From Rhabdaerophilum sp. SD176 (GTDB taxonomy: Bacteria; Pseudomonadota; Alphaproteobacteria; Rhizobiales; Beijerinckiaceae): a stretch of DNA of 64,000 nt. Positions 1 to 7,654 of this stretch are shown in pieces. Location: the NCBI RefSeq assembly GCF_030143245.1, contig NZ_JARJNS010000010.1:32594-96593 (forward strand), read 5' to 3'. Positions within the stretch are counted from its first letter, which is position 1, and every line of letters starts with the position of its first letter. The notes under the pieces are model-generated. The model ran no database searches and was not told the origin of the DNA. It saw only the letters and a list, made by a program, of their open reading frames with translations. The position numbers and the translations under genes are program-made.

Positions 1-785
1 GGAAAGACGAAGACATCGGCCGAGGCGTAGAGATCGGCGAGAGCTTCGCCCTCGCGGAGCCCGAGAAAATGGACATCGGGGAAGCGCGCCGCGAGGCTGG
101 CCCGGGCCGGCCCATCGCCGATCACGACCTTTGAGCCCGGCAGATCCAGCGCAAGAAAGGCCTCGATGTTCTTCTCGACCGCGACGCGCCCCACGAACAG
201 CGCGATCGGCCGCGGCAGATCGAGCACGCGCGGCCTGTCCGGTCGGAACAGGGTAGTATCGACCCCCCGGGACCAGCGCAGCAGTCGCTGGAAGCCCCGA
301 CCGGCAAGGTCAGCCTCGAGGCTTGCCGTGGAGACCATGATTCCGGCTGCAGCATTGTGGAAATGCCGCAGCATCGCATAGCTGAGCTTTTCGGGGACCG
401 GCAGCCGCGCGGCGACATATTCCGGAAACTTGGTGTGATACGAGGTCGTGAAAGGCAGGTTCCGCTTCAGGCAATGGCGGCGTGCAAGGAGGCCGATCGG
501 CCCTTCCGTGGCGATATGCAGGTGATCCGGCGCCTCGGCCTCGATCCGCCGGGCAATCTCGCCCGGCGAAACCACCGAAAGCCGGATTTCCGGATAGGTC
601 GGCATGCGGAAACCGCGATAACCCTCCGGTGTCAGGAAACGAAGTTCGGCCCCGAGCGCCGGTGCCTCCCGCGCGACGGCATCGAGCGAGCGCACCACGC
701 CGTTGACCTGCGGATGCCAGGCATCTGTCGCCACCAGAACCCGGAGCGGGCGGCCATCGATGGAGAATTCCCCGGCTTCGCTCAT
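1..785 (-). CDS. GT4 glycosyltransferase, Agt-like; 3' end cut by window edge
   Basis: Reading from the start at 785 the protein opens with a Rossmann strand followed by a typical GT4/GT-B acceptor loop (RVLVATDAWHPQVNGVVR). It later shows GPIGLLARRHC, and the nucleotide-sugar domain begins at ALFVGRVAVEKN. About 261 codons are present and the C-terminus, including the donor-binding E-x7-E region, lies outside the window. The start codon overlaps the stop of the upstream phosphoesterase gene as ATGA, so the two are translationally coupled. In alphaproteobacteria this pairing matches the agt-plcP pair that replaces phospholipids by glycolipids under phosphate starvation, and a Pho-box-like site lies upstream. 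Family membership is clear; the diacylglycerol acceptor is inference from context. Confidence 0.8.
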   Translation of the reverse strand, partial: MSEAGEFSIDGRPLRVLVATDAWHPQVNGVVRSLDAVAREAPALGAELRFLTPEGYRGFRMPTYPEIRLSVVSPGEIARRIEAEAPDHLHIATEGPIGLLARRHCLKRNLPFTTSYHTKFPEYVAARLPVPEKLSYAMLRHFHNAAAGIMVSTASLEADLAGRGFQRLLRWSRGVDTTLFRPDRPRVLDLPRPIALFVGRVAVEKNIEAFLALDLPGSKVVIGDGPARASLAARFPDVHFLGLREGEALADLYASADVFVF

Positions 786-1636
786 TCGGCCGCCTGGACG
801 CTGAGTTCGGGCTCAAGCGTGGCCAGCGTCGCAAGATACGCCGCGCGGCGCTCGTTCCAGCGGATCAGCTCCAGTGCGCCGTCAAAATGTTCGACCAAAG
901 CCGTGCAGCTCTCCACCCAGTCACCGGTATTCGCATAGCGGATGCCGAGCTTGTCATGCAGCGCGGCGGAATGGATATGCCCGCAGACGATCCCGTCCAC
1001 GCGGCTGCGCTTGCCTTCATTGACCAGCACTTCCTCGAACCGGCCGATGAAATTGACGGCATTCTTCACCTTCGCCTTGGCCCAGCCGGAAAGCGACCAA
1101 TAGGGGAAGCCGAGCTTGCGGCGGACGAGATTGAGGTACGTGTTCACGCCGAGCGCCAGCGTGTAGGCGCCATCCCCGAGGAAAGCGAGCCATTTCGCAT
1201 GGCGCACCACCATGTCGAACTGGTCACCATGCAGCACGAGCAGGCGCTGGCCGGCGGCCGTTTCATGGACGACGCGGTCAAGAATCTCGATCCCGCCGAA
1301 ATTGGTCCCGCAATAATCGCGCAGGAATTCATCATGATTGCCCGGCAGATAGATGATGCGGGCGCCTTTCCGCACCTTGCGGAGCAGCTTCTGGACGAGG
1401 TCGTTGTGGGGCTGCGGCCAGTGCCAGCGGGCCTTGAGACGCCAACCATCGACGATGTCACCGACGAGGTAGATCGTGTCGGCATCATAGGCCCGGAGGA
1501 ACTCCAACAGCGCCTCGGCCTGGCAGCCACGGGTGCCGAGATGGATATCGGACAGGAAAAGGGTCCGCACCCGATAGGTGGAGGCTTCGTCCCGCGGGCG
1601 AATCAATTCGCGTTCTGAGTTACCTTCGGTCATCAT
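782..1636 (-). CDS. Calcineurin-like phosphoesterase, PlcP-type (LpxH superfamily)
   Basis: A 284-aa metallophosphoesterase with the full metal-ligand set: DIHLG (D30, H32), VGDIVD (D60), GNHD (100-102), HGD (136-138) and a late GHIH. Automatic pipelines usually call this family UDP-2,3-diacylglucosamine diphosphatase (LpxH), but a closely related rhizobial family, PlcP, is a phospholipase C that degrades phosphatidylcholine to diacylglycerol when phosphate is scarce. Three facts favour PlcP: the overlapping downstream glycosyltransferase, the Pho-box-like element just upstream, and the usual use of LpxI rather than LpxH in alphaproteobacteria. The start at 1636 (or 1633) has no ribosome binding site and lies next to the predicted transcription start, so the mRNA may be leaderless. 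Confidence 0.8.
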   Translation of the reverse strand: MMTEGNSERELIRPRDEASTYRVRTLFLSDIHLGTRGCQAEALLEFLRAYDADTIYLVGDIVDGWRLKARWHWPQPHNDLVQKLLRKVRKGARIIYLPGNHDEFLRDYCGTNFGGIEILDRVVHETAAGQRLLVLHGDQFDMVVRHAKWLAFLGDGAYTLALGVNTYLNLVRRKLGFPYWSLSGWAKAKVKNAVNFIGRFEEVLVNEGKRSRVDGIVCGHIHSAALHDKLGIRYANTGDWVESCTALVEHFDGALELIRWNERRAAYLATLATLEPELSVQAAE

Positions 1637-1643
1637 GGCGCGC

Positions 1644-1676
1644 AGTATTCAGAAGCCTATAACAGATTGATGACGG
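1644..1676 (-). promoter_or_regulatory. Pho-box-like promoter of the plcP/agt pair
   Basis: On the minus strand CCGTCAT-CAAT-CTGTTAT (1676 to 1659) matches the PhoB direct repeat CTGTCAT-N4-CTGTCAT with one mismatch in each half and the correct 11-bp period. Nine bases further on is AATACT (1649 to 1644), a plausible -10 element at about the spacing seen in PhoB-activated promoters. Transcription would start near 1637, practically at the start codon. Confidence 0.6.
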
Positions 1677-1769
1677 GAAGCTCACGGACTTTCCCGCGCG
1701 CGTGGCGAGTTTCGGGTTTTCCCGGCCGCAACAACCGGCTAGGGTCCGATTCACGCCGGATTTCCAGAC

Positions 1770-2783
1770 ATGTTTCCTCCCGATCGCCCCTTGCCCGGGC
1801 CGCCCCTGCCCCCGCAGCGCCCGCTGGTCGGGATCCTGTTCAAGGTTGCCTCCGCCCTCGCCTTTTCCTGTATGGGCGCCTCGGTGAAGATCGTGGGCTC
1901 GCTCACTGGGCCGGCCAGCGGCTTCCCCGTCGGGCAGGTGGTGTTCTGCCGCTCCTTCTTCGCGCTCATCCCGGTCTTTGTCTGGATGGCGATGGTCGGC
2001 AAGCTGCCGACGGCCTTCGCCACGACGAACCGCTACGGCCATATCAAGCGCGGCCTTGTCGGCTCGCTCGGCATGTTCTGCGGCTTTGCCGGGCTGACGA
2101 CGCTGCCCCTGCCCGATGCCACCGCAATCTCTTTCGCCGCGCCGCTTTTCAGCGTGGTGCTGGCCGCTTTGCTGCTGGGCGAGGTTGTCCGGCTCTATCG
2201 ATGGACGGCCGTACTGATCGGATTCTGCGGCGTGATCGTGATGCTGTGGCCGCATCTCTCGGCCGATGCCCTGTCGATTTCCGGCAGCGATGCCAAGGCG
2301 CGCGGGGCCTTCTTCTCGCTCTGCGGCGCCATCTGTGCGGCCTTCGCGATGATCGAGGTCCGCCGGCTGACCGCAACCGAAAGCACCGCCGCCATCGTCA
2401 CCTATTTCTCGCTGATGACCACGACCTTCGGCATGATGTCGGTGCTGGGCGGGGCCTTCGACCCGAAATGGGCCTGGGTCCTCCCCGATGCGAAACAGGC
2501 GCTGTTCCTCGTCCTGACCGGCGTGATGGGCGGCTTCGGCCAGATCTTCCTCACGGAAAGCTATCGCCGTGCGCCGGCCTCGGTCGTCGCTCCGTTCGAC
2601 TATACCGGCATGATCTTCGCGCTGTTCTGGGGCTATTTCCTGTTCGGGGACCTGCCGGACACGCTGGTCCTGATCGGCGCAGCCATCGTTTCGGGCGCCG
2701 GCATCTACGTGATCCTGCGCGAGCGGCAGCTTGGCATCGACCGCGCCCGCCAGAGCGAGGCCTCGGCCCAGCGCGCCCTCTGA
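1770..2783 (+). CDS. DMT-family transporter (EamA domains)
   Basis: A 337-aa inner-membrane protein with ten predicted hydrophobic helices in two EamA repeats. The first starts at about residue 15 (PLVGILFKVASALAFS), and the second contains the typical APFDYTGMIFALFWGYFLFG block. The family exports or imports small metabolites; the substrate cannot be read from sequence. It lies 42 bp upstream of the TPP riboswitch on the same strand but outside its control. No convincing Shine-Dalgarno sequence precedes the chosen ATG, so the first ten or so residues are uncertain. Confidence 0.85.
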   Translation: MFPPDRPLPGPPLPPQRPLVGILFKVASALAFSCMGASVKIVGSLTGPASGFPVGQVVFCRSFFALIPVFVWMAMVGKLPTAFATTNRYGHIKRGLVGSLGMFCGFAGLTTLPLPDATAISFAAPLFSVVLAALLLGEVVRLYRWTAVLIGFCGVIVMLWPHLSADALSISGSDAKARGAFFSLCGAICAAFAMIEVRRLTATESTAAIVTYFSLMTTTFGMMSVLGGAFDPKWAWVLPDAKQALFLVLTGVMGGFGQIFLTESYRRAPASVVAPFDYTGMIFALFWGYFLFGDLPDTLVLIGAAIVSGAGIYVILRERQLGIDRARQSEASAQRAL

Positions 2784-2825
2784 GGAACGGTTGCCAAACC
2801 TCGCATGAGGGATTAGCTAGCGAAG

Positions 2826-2914
2826 AACACGCTTGGGGTGCCCGGAAGACCGGGCTGAGAGGCTTCCCGCCAACCCATCGAACCTGAACCGGGTCATGCC
2901 GGCGGAGGAAAGCG
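2826..2914 (+). promoter_or_regulatory. TPP riboswitch (THI element)
   Basis: All conserved THI-box blocks are present in order: ACGCTTGGGGTGCCC at the 5' end, GGGCTGAGA, ACCC, GAACCTGAACCGGGTCATGCC, and the closing GCGGAGGAAAGCG. The ribosome binding site of thiM (GGAGGA, 2904-2909) lies inside the 3' strand of the aptamer and the ATG follows directly at 2915. TPP binding should therefore block ribosome access without a separate expression platform. No terminator hairpin with a T-run is visible between aptamer and gene. Confidence 0.96.
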
Positions 2915-3706
2915 ATGCAGATGGTCCCCGCGCCCGCACCGGGCGTTCCCGCTCCCGATCCCGCCCTTTGGGCCGCGCGCTGCGGCGCCGTTCTCGCACG
3001 GCTGCGCCAGCGGCGCCCGCGCATCCATGCGCTGACGAACCCGGTCGCGCAGGCATTGACGGCGAATGGCCTGCTGGCGATCGGTGCCGTCCCGACGCTG
3101 ACGACCCATCCGGACGAGATCGAGGATTTCATCGCCAGCAGTGCCGCCGTTCTGCTCAATCTCGGGATGCTCGACGGCGAGCGTTTCGCCGCCCTGCCCC
3201 GCGCCGCTGCCGCCTCGGCCCGGCTGGGCCGGCCCTTCGTGCTGGATCCCGCCTTTGCCGACCGCTCACCCCGCCGGCGGGCGCTGGCGCTGGCGCTGAT
3301 GGCGGAAACGCCGACCATCCTGAAGCTGAACCCGGCAGAGGCAGAGGCTTTTGCGGCGGATCTCCCCTCCGGCTCCTGCCTCGTCGTGACGGGGCCGGTC
3401 GACCGGATCCGCCTTGGCGGGCAGCGCCTCGCGCTGGCCAACGGCCACCCCCTGCTCCAGGACGTCACCGCCACCGGATGCCTGCTGGGCGCGATCCTGG
3501 CTGCCTGCCTCGCTGTCGAGGCTGATCCGGTCCTTGCGGCTGCCACCGGGCTGTCGGTGCTCAACATCGCCGCTGAACAGGCCGCCGGCCTTGCCAGCGG
3601 CCCCGGCAGCTTCGCCGTCCATCTCATTGACAGCCTCGCCGCCCTCACCCCCGAGGACATGACCGGGAGAATACGCCTCGCGCCTGCCGGAGGAGACACA
3701 CCATGA
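2915..3706 (+). CDS. thiM: Hydroxyethylthiazole kinase ThiM
   Basis: A 263-aa cytoplasmic kinase that phosphorylates 4-methyl-5-(2-hydroxyethyl)thiazole in thiamine salvage. It has the ThiM hallmark [20 protein letters not shown] near residue 38, then a ribokinase-like body with [10 protein letters not shown] and the ATP/anion-hole region [11 protein letters not shown]. The start is fixed by the Shine-Dalgarno sequence inside the TPP riboswitch. It overlaps thiD by 4 bp. No thiE (thiamine phosphate synthase) follows, unlike common thiMDE operons. Confidence 0.95.
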   Translation: MQMVPAPAPGVPAPDPALWAARCGAVLARLRQRRPRIHALTNPVAQALTANGLLAIGAVPTLTTHPDEIEDFIASSAAVLLNLGMLDGERFAALPRAAAASARLGRPFVLDPAFADRSPRRRALALALMAETPTILKLNPAEAEAFAADLPSGSCLVVTGPVDRIRLGGQRLALANGHPLLQDVTATGCLLGAILAACLAVEADPVLAAATGLSVLNIAAEQAAGLASGPGSFAVHLIDSLAALTPEDMTGRIRLAPAGGDTP

Positions 3707-4500
3707 CGGCCATCGCCCTCACCATTGCCGGCTCGGATTCAGGCGGCGGCGCCGGCATCCAGGCGGATCTGAAAACCTTCTCCGCCCTCGGCGTCTACGG
3801 CGCCAGCGTGATCACCGCGCTGACGGCGCAGAACACGCTCGGCGTGCAGGGCATCCTTGATATCCCGCCGGATTTTGTCCGTCAGCAGATTACCTCGGTG
3901 CTCGAGGATATCCCCGTCAACGCCGTGAAGATCGGCATGCTCTCGGTTCCGGCGACGATCGAGGCCGTGGCCGACAGCCTCGCCGGCACGTTTGCCGGCC
4001 CGGTCGTCATCGATCCTGTCATGGTCGCGGCCAGCGGCGATCCCCTGCTGACAGACGCTGCCATCGCCACCCTGATCGCCCGGCTGCTGCCCCGCGCCGA
4101 CCTGCTGACACCGAACTTGCATGAAGCGGCGCGGCTGCTCGGGCAGCCCATGGCGGAGACTGTCGCTGCAATGGAGGAGCAGGGCCGCGCCCTGCTCGCC
4201 CTCGGCCCGCGCGCCGTGCTGATGAAGGGCGGCCACGGGACCGGTGCGGAGGCGGTCGACGTGCTCGTCACGCCCGGCGGCCTCCGGCATGTCTCGGCCC
4301 CGCGCATCCCCTCGCGCAACAGCCATGGAACCGGCTGCACCCTGTCCTCGGCCATCGCAGCGGAACTGGCCAAGGGGCATGTCCTTGAGGAGGCCGTCGC
4401 TACCGCCAAGGCCTATGTCCATGCCGCCATCGCTGCGGCGGATCGCCTCCATGTCGGGCAGGGCCATGGCCCGACCCATCATTTCCACGCATTCTGGTGA
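3703..4500 (+). CDS. thiD: HMP / HMP-phosphate kinase ThiD
   Basis: A 265-aa ribokinase-fold enzyme that phosphorylates hydroxymethylpyrimidine twice to give HMP-PP for thiamine synthesis. Typical motifs are [19 protein letters not shown] at the N-terminus, [22 protein letters not shown], and the C-terminal anion hole [20 protein letters not shown]. Length is normal for the family. It is translationally coupled to thiM (ATGA overlap) and so lies under the same TPP riboswitch. Confidence 0.96.
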   Translation: MTAIALTIAGSDSGGGAGIQADLKTFSALGVYGASVITALTAQNTLGVQGILDIPPDFVRQQITSVLEDIPVNAVKIGMLSVPATIEAVADSLAGTFAGPVVIDPVMVAASGDPLLTDAAIATLIARLLPRADLLTPNLHEAARLLGQPMAETVAAMEEQGRALLALGPRAVLMKGGHGTGAEAVDVLVTPGGLRHVSAPRIPSRNSHGTGCTLSSAIAAELAKGHVLEEAVATAKAYVHAAIAAADRLHVGQGHGPTHHFHAFW

Positions 4501-4510
4501 GGAGCCCGGC

Positions 4511-5584
4511 ATGACCCGCACCCGTCGCTCGCTTCTCGCCGGCGTTGCCGCCAGCCCCGCCCTGCTCGCCGCCCCCGCCGTCCATGCGCAGGAACGCATC
4601 CGCTGGCGCATGGCCACATCCTGGCCGAAGAACCTGCCCGGGCCGGGCATCGCCGCCGCCTATCTCGCGCGGCGCGTCGCCGAACTCTCGGGCGGCACCT
4701 TCGAGATCCAGCTCTTCGGCGCGGGCGAGATCGTGCCCGCCTTGCAGGTGCTGGATGCCGTGGGAAACGGGACGGTCGAAATGGGCCATTCCGCCGCCTT
4801 CTTCTGGCAGGGCAAGAACCCCGCCGCCAATGCCTTCACCACCCTGCCCTTCGGTCCCGATCCGATCGAGCATCAGGCCTGGCTGGAACGCGGCGGCGGG
4901 CAGGCCTTGTGGGACGAGCTCTATCGCCTGTTCGCGGTCAAGCCGCTGCTTGCCGGCAATACCGGCCCCTCCATGGCCGGCTGGTTCAAGCGTGAACTCG
5001 GCTCGGCCGCCGATCTCCGCGGCCTGAAGATCCGCGCACAGGGCCTCGGCGCCGAACTCTGGCAGCGCCTGGGAGCCACCGCGCTGACTGTCGCCCCGGG
5101 CGACCTGCTGATCTCGCTCTCCTCGGGCGTGATCGACGCGGTCGAATTCCTCGCCCCGGTCAATGACCTGCCGCTTGGGCTCTACAAGCCGGCGCCCTTC
5201 TATTATGCCCCCGGCTTCAACAAGCCGAATGGCGCGGCCGAGGCGATCATCCATCTCCCGGCCTGGGAAAAGCTCTCGCCGGCCCATCGCGCCATGCTGG
5301 AGGCGGCATCAGCGGAAGCCCATGCCCGCGGCCTTGTCGAGGCCCAGAACGACAATGCCGGCGCGATGCTCGAGCTCGTGACGAACCGTCAGGTCCAGCT
5401 CCGCCGGCTGCCGGCCGATCTCCTTGCCGCCGCGCGCCAGCATGCCCGCGACCTCGTGCAGGATCTCGCTGCAAAATCGGAGCTTTCGGGCCGGATCATC
5501 GCCTCGATGGAGGCCTCCCGCGCACGCGCCCGGCCGTGGCGCCGGGTGACGTTGGCCGGCTCGCTGGCCATGCAGGGAGATTGA
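4511..5584 (+). CDS. TRAP transporter solute-binding protein (DctP family), orphan
   Basis: A 357-aa periplasmic protein. The N-terminus has a twin-arginine-like signal (RTRRSLLAGVAASPALLAAP) cleaved about at VHAQ. The mature part (IRWRMATSWPKNLPGPG, FGAGEIVPALQVLDAV, NGTVEMGHSAAFFWQGKNP) matches the TakP/mannitol-chloroaromatic branch of DctP. GGAG at 4501 supports this start. It begins 10 bp after thiD and should be cotranscribed under the TPP riboswitch, yet no membrane subunits follow. It may work with permeases encoded elsewhere; a link to thiamine precursors is only suggested by position. Confidence 0.88.
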   Translation: MTRTRRSLLAGVAASPALLAAPAVHAQERIRWRMATSWPKNLPGPGIAAAYLARRVAELSGGTFEIQLFGAGEIVPALQVLDAVGNGTVEMGHSAAFFWQGKNPAANAFTTLPFGPDPIEHQAWLERGGGQALWDELYRLFAVKPLLAGNTGPSMAGWFKRELGSAADLRGLKIRAQGLGAELWQRLGATALTVAPGDLLISLSSGVIDAVEFLAPVNDLPLGLYKPAPFYYAPGFNKPNGAAEAIIHLPAWEKLSPAHRAMLEAASAEAHARGLVEAQNDNAGAMLELVTNRQVQLRRLPADLLAAARQHARDLVQDLAAKSELSGRIIASMEASRARARPWRRVTLAGSLAMQGD

Positions 5585-5636
5585 GCCCGGCATCTTGCGC
5601 GCGGCCCGAGGCTGGGGCAAAAGAAGTTCGGCGCAA

Positions 5637-5650
5637 CGAACGATCGTTCG
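5637..5650. promoter_or_regulatory. 14-bp perfect palindrome, candidate operator
   Basis: CGAACGATCGTTCG is a perfect palindrome 26 bp upstream of the start of the XRE-cupin regulator. Its position fits an autoregulatory operator. The binding protein is inferred, not shown. Confidence 0.5.
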
Positions 5651-5676
5651 CCTGACAAAACAACCTCAGATCGGTC

Positions 5677-6288
5677 ATGCAGGACAAGGACAAACCGCGC
5701 GAGATGGATGCCGGCGCCGTGGCGCTGTCCGGGCAGCTGGGCAAGACCATCCAGCGGCTGCGCAAGGCCTACAATCTCTCGCTCTCGGAACTGGCCGAGC
5801 AGAGTGGCGTGGCCAAGTCGATCATCAGCCAGATCGAGCGGAACGAGACCAACCCCACCCTCGCAACGATCTGGCGGCTCAGCCAGGCGCTGGATGTCTC
5901 GATTGAACGCTTCCTCGTCTCCTCGGAGGAGGAGCCCTTTATCGAAAAGGCCAGCAAGGGCGATACCCCGATCCTCGTCTCCGATGACGGCAAAATGCGC
6001 CTCGCCATTGTCGGCTGGCTGAAAACCGTGGAATGGCTGCAATGGTATGATGTGCAGGCCGAACCCGGCGCCGTGCTGGATTCCGATGCCCATCAGCGCG
6101 GCTCGGTGGAGAACCTGTCGGTGATCAGCGGCGCTTTCGAGGTCGAGGTCGGCGGTGTGACGGAAGTGGCGCGTGCCGGCGAAACCCTGCGCTATCGCTG
6201 CGACCGGCAGCACATTATCCGCTGCATTGGCGATCAACCCGGCCATGCCACGATGGTGGTGATCCTCAAGGCTGCGGTGATGGATTGA
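5677..6288 (+). CDS. XRE-family regulator with C-terminal cupin domain
   Basis: A 203-aa cytoplasmic DNA-binding protein. Residues about 20-78 form a lambda-repressor-like helix-turn-helix (LGKTIQRLRKAYNLSLSELA, SIISQIERNETNPTLATIWRL). Residues about 130-200 form a small cupin that probably binds a ligand (GSVENLSVISGAFEVEVGG ... AGETLRYRCDRQH). This architecture is common in regulators of amino-acid or polyamine metabolism and transport. It lies 92 bp after the riboswitch operon, with its own palindrome in between, and converges on the cytochrome b561 gene. Confidence 0.9.
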   Translation: MQDKDKPREMDAGAVALSGQLGKTIQRLRKAYNLSLSELAEQSGVAKSIISQIERNETNPTLATIWRLSQALDVSIERFLVSSEEEPFIEKASKGDTPILVSDDGKMRLAIVGWLKTVEWLQWYDVQAEPGAVLDSDAHQRGSVENLSVISGAFEVEVGGVTEVARAGETLRYRCDRQHIIRCIGDQPGHATMVVILKAAVMD

Positions 6289-6325
6289 CCGCAGGCGCCT
6301 GTGTCGGACCAGGCGTCGCCATGCG

Positions 6326-7048
6326 CTAGAAAATCCGCCCGCCTGCCAGCGTGATCCCGCCGAAGACAATCCCGATCGACATCGCCAGCACGACCAGCGC
6401 GCGCAAGGTCACCGAAGGCGCGGGCACCATCTCCGTAGCGTCGACATAGGGTTCCGCCGGCTTCCGGCCTGTCACCATCGCCTGGATCAGCGGTTCACCT
6501 GTCATCATGCCGTAGCCGGCATTGGCCAGCACATGGATGGCCGCGAAGCCGATGATCATGTTGAACCCCCGCACATGCAGGTCCGTGATCACCTTGGCGG
6601 TCTCGTCGGAGATCAGCCGCTTGAGCGGGCCGGCCGTGATCTCGTTATGCTCCAGCGAGAACAGGCCGAGCATGGCCTGCGTCGCCACTGCTGCCAGCAG
6701 GACGAGGATCATCGCCGTCCCGAGCGGGTTATGCCCGAGATAGCGCGCCTTCTCGCCACGCATCATGCCGAGCCCGTAGCGCAGCATCGCCCCCGGCCCC
6801 CGGACGAAGCTGGCCCAGCGGGCGGTCGAGGAACCGACCACCCCCCAGATCAACCGGAAGACCAGCAGCACCAGAATGGCATAGCCATTCCAGCGATGCC
6901 ATTTCAGCGTCGGATCACCGATTTTGTTCGCCAGTTCGAAACTGAGCCACGCCGACACGATCAGGCTGACAAACAGCCAGTGAAAGGCGCGGGTGGGCCA
7001 GTCCCACACCCGCACCGTACCCGCATGGGTGCGGTCGAGTCCCGACAT
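6326..7048 (-). CDS. Cytochrome b561-family membrane protein
   Basis: A 240-aa integral membrane protein with five to six predicted helices and heme-ligand histidines in the expected places: RAFHWLF in helix 1, LKWHRWNGY before helix 2, DLHVRGFNMIIGFAAIHVLAN in the last conserved pair. The family moves electrons between quinol or soluble cytochromes and other carriers. It is encoded 12 bp downstream of the cytochrome c' gene on the same strand, so the two probably form an electron-transfer pair. The C-terminal tail ends with an extra hydrophobic segment. Confidence 0.88.
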   Translation of the reverse strand: MSGLDRTHAGTVRVWDWPTRAFHWLFVSLIVSAWLSFELANKIGDPTLKWHRWNGYAILVLLVFRLIWGVVGSSTARWASFVRGPGAMLRYGLGMMRGEKARYLGHNPLGTAMILVLLAAVATQAMLGLFSLEHNEITAGPLKRLISDETAKVITDLHVRGFNMIIGFAAIHVLANAGYGMMTGEPLIQAMVTGRKPAEPYVDATEMVPAPSVTLRALVVLAMSIGIVFGGITLAGGRIF

Positions 7049-7060
7049 GGCTGGCGATCC

Positions 7061-7489
7061 TCAGCGGGCGCGGAATTCCTGATGGCATGCACCGCAATTG
7101 CCGAGCACCTTCGGCATCTCGGCCTTCATGCTGGCTTCGTCCTTGATCGCCGCGAGGGCGGCCGTGGCATCGGCTTCCAGCTTGGTGAAGATCCCGGTGA
7201 ACTTGGCCTTGTTCTGCCAGATGGCCGGCAGGGCCTTGGTGTCGCCGGTCTTCGAATCATCCGGGAAGAGACCCGGCAACGTCTTCGCGTTGGCCTGGAT
7301 CGTGCGCAGCCCGTTCTGCACAGTCGCGAGGTTGAACGCGTCTTCACCGCGCAGCATCTTGCCGATCGGGCCGGCAGCGCCACCCATGGCCTTGAACTGG
7401 TCCTTGCGCTGGCCGATCGCGGCTGACTGCGCATAGGCGGCACCAACGCCAACCGCAAGGAGGGTAGCGAGAACAACGACACGACGCAT
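7061..7489 (-). CDS. Cytochrome c'
   Basis: A 142-aa periplasmic protein with a signal peptide (MRRVVVLATLLAVGVGAAYAQ) and one C-terminal heme-binding motif CGACH in the context LGNCGACHQEFR, the normal place for class II cytochromes c'. An AAGGAA sequence just upstream supports the start at 7489; a longer reading to 7591 would bury the signal peptide and is rejected. Cytochromes c' bind nitric oxide and protect against nitrosative stress. An FNR/NnrR-like palindrome lies about 97 bp upstream. A cytochrome b561 gene follows in the same operon. Confidence 0.92.
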   Translation of the reverse strand: MRRVVVLATLLAVGVGAAYAQSAAIGQRKDQFKAMGGAAGPIGKMLRGEDAFNLATVQNGLRTIQANAKTLPGLFPDDSKTGDTKALPAIWQNKAKFTGIFTKLEADATAALAAIKDEASMKAEMPKVLGNCGACHQEFRAR

Positions 7490-7585
7490 GGGAAATTCCT
7501 TCTTTTGGTGGAGGTCGAGGCACGGCGCCACGCCCGCATCCACCTCACCTTGGAGGCAGACCCGACTTTGTCTAGGTCTAATTTG

Positions 7586-7599
7586 TTGCATTCATGCAA
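7586..7599. promoter_or_regulatory. FNR/NnrR-like inverted repeat upstream of cytochrome c'
   Basis: TTGCA-TTCA-TGCAA is a perfect inverted repeat with the 5-4-5 geometry of Crp/Fnr-family sites. It differs from the NnrR consensus TTGCG-N4-CGCAA at one symmetric position. It sits where an activator of the minus-strand cytochrome c' gene would bind. Confidence 0.5.
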
Positions 7600-7654
7600 A
7601 GGTGGCTGCGCTTCACAGGCTCGTGATCGGCGCAGCCGCGCATTTTTGCTTTTC

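Noticed and set aside
782..1636. Calling the phosphoesterase LpxH
   Set aside because: The superfamily fits, but the Agt-like partner, the Pho-box-like site and alphaproteobacterial use of LpxI favour PlcP. The symbol is left empty because sequence alone does not settle it.
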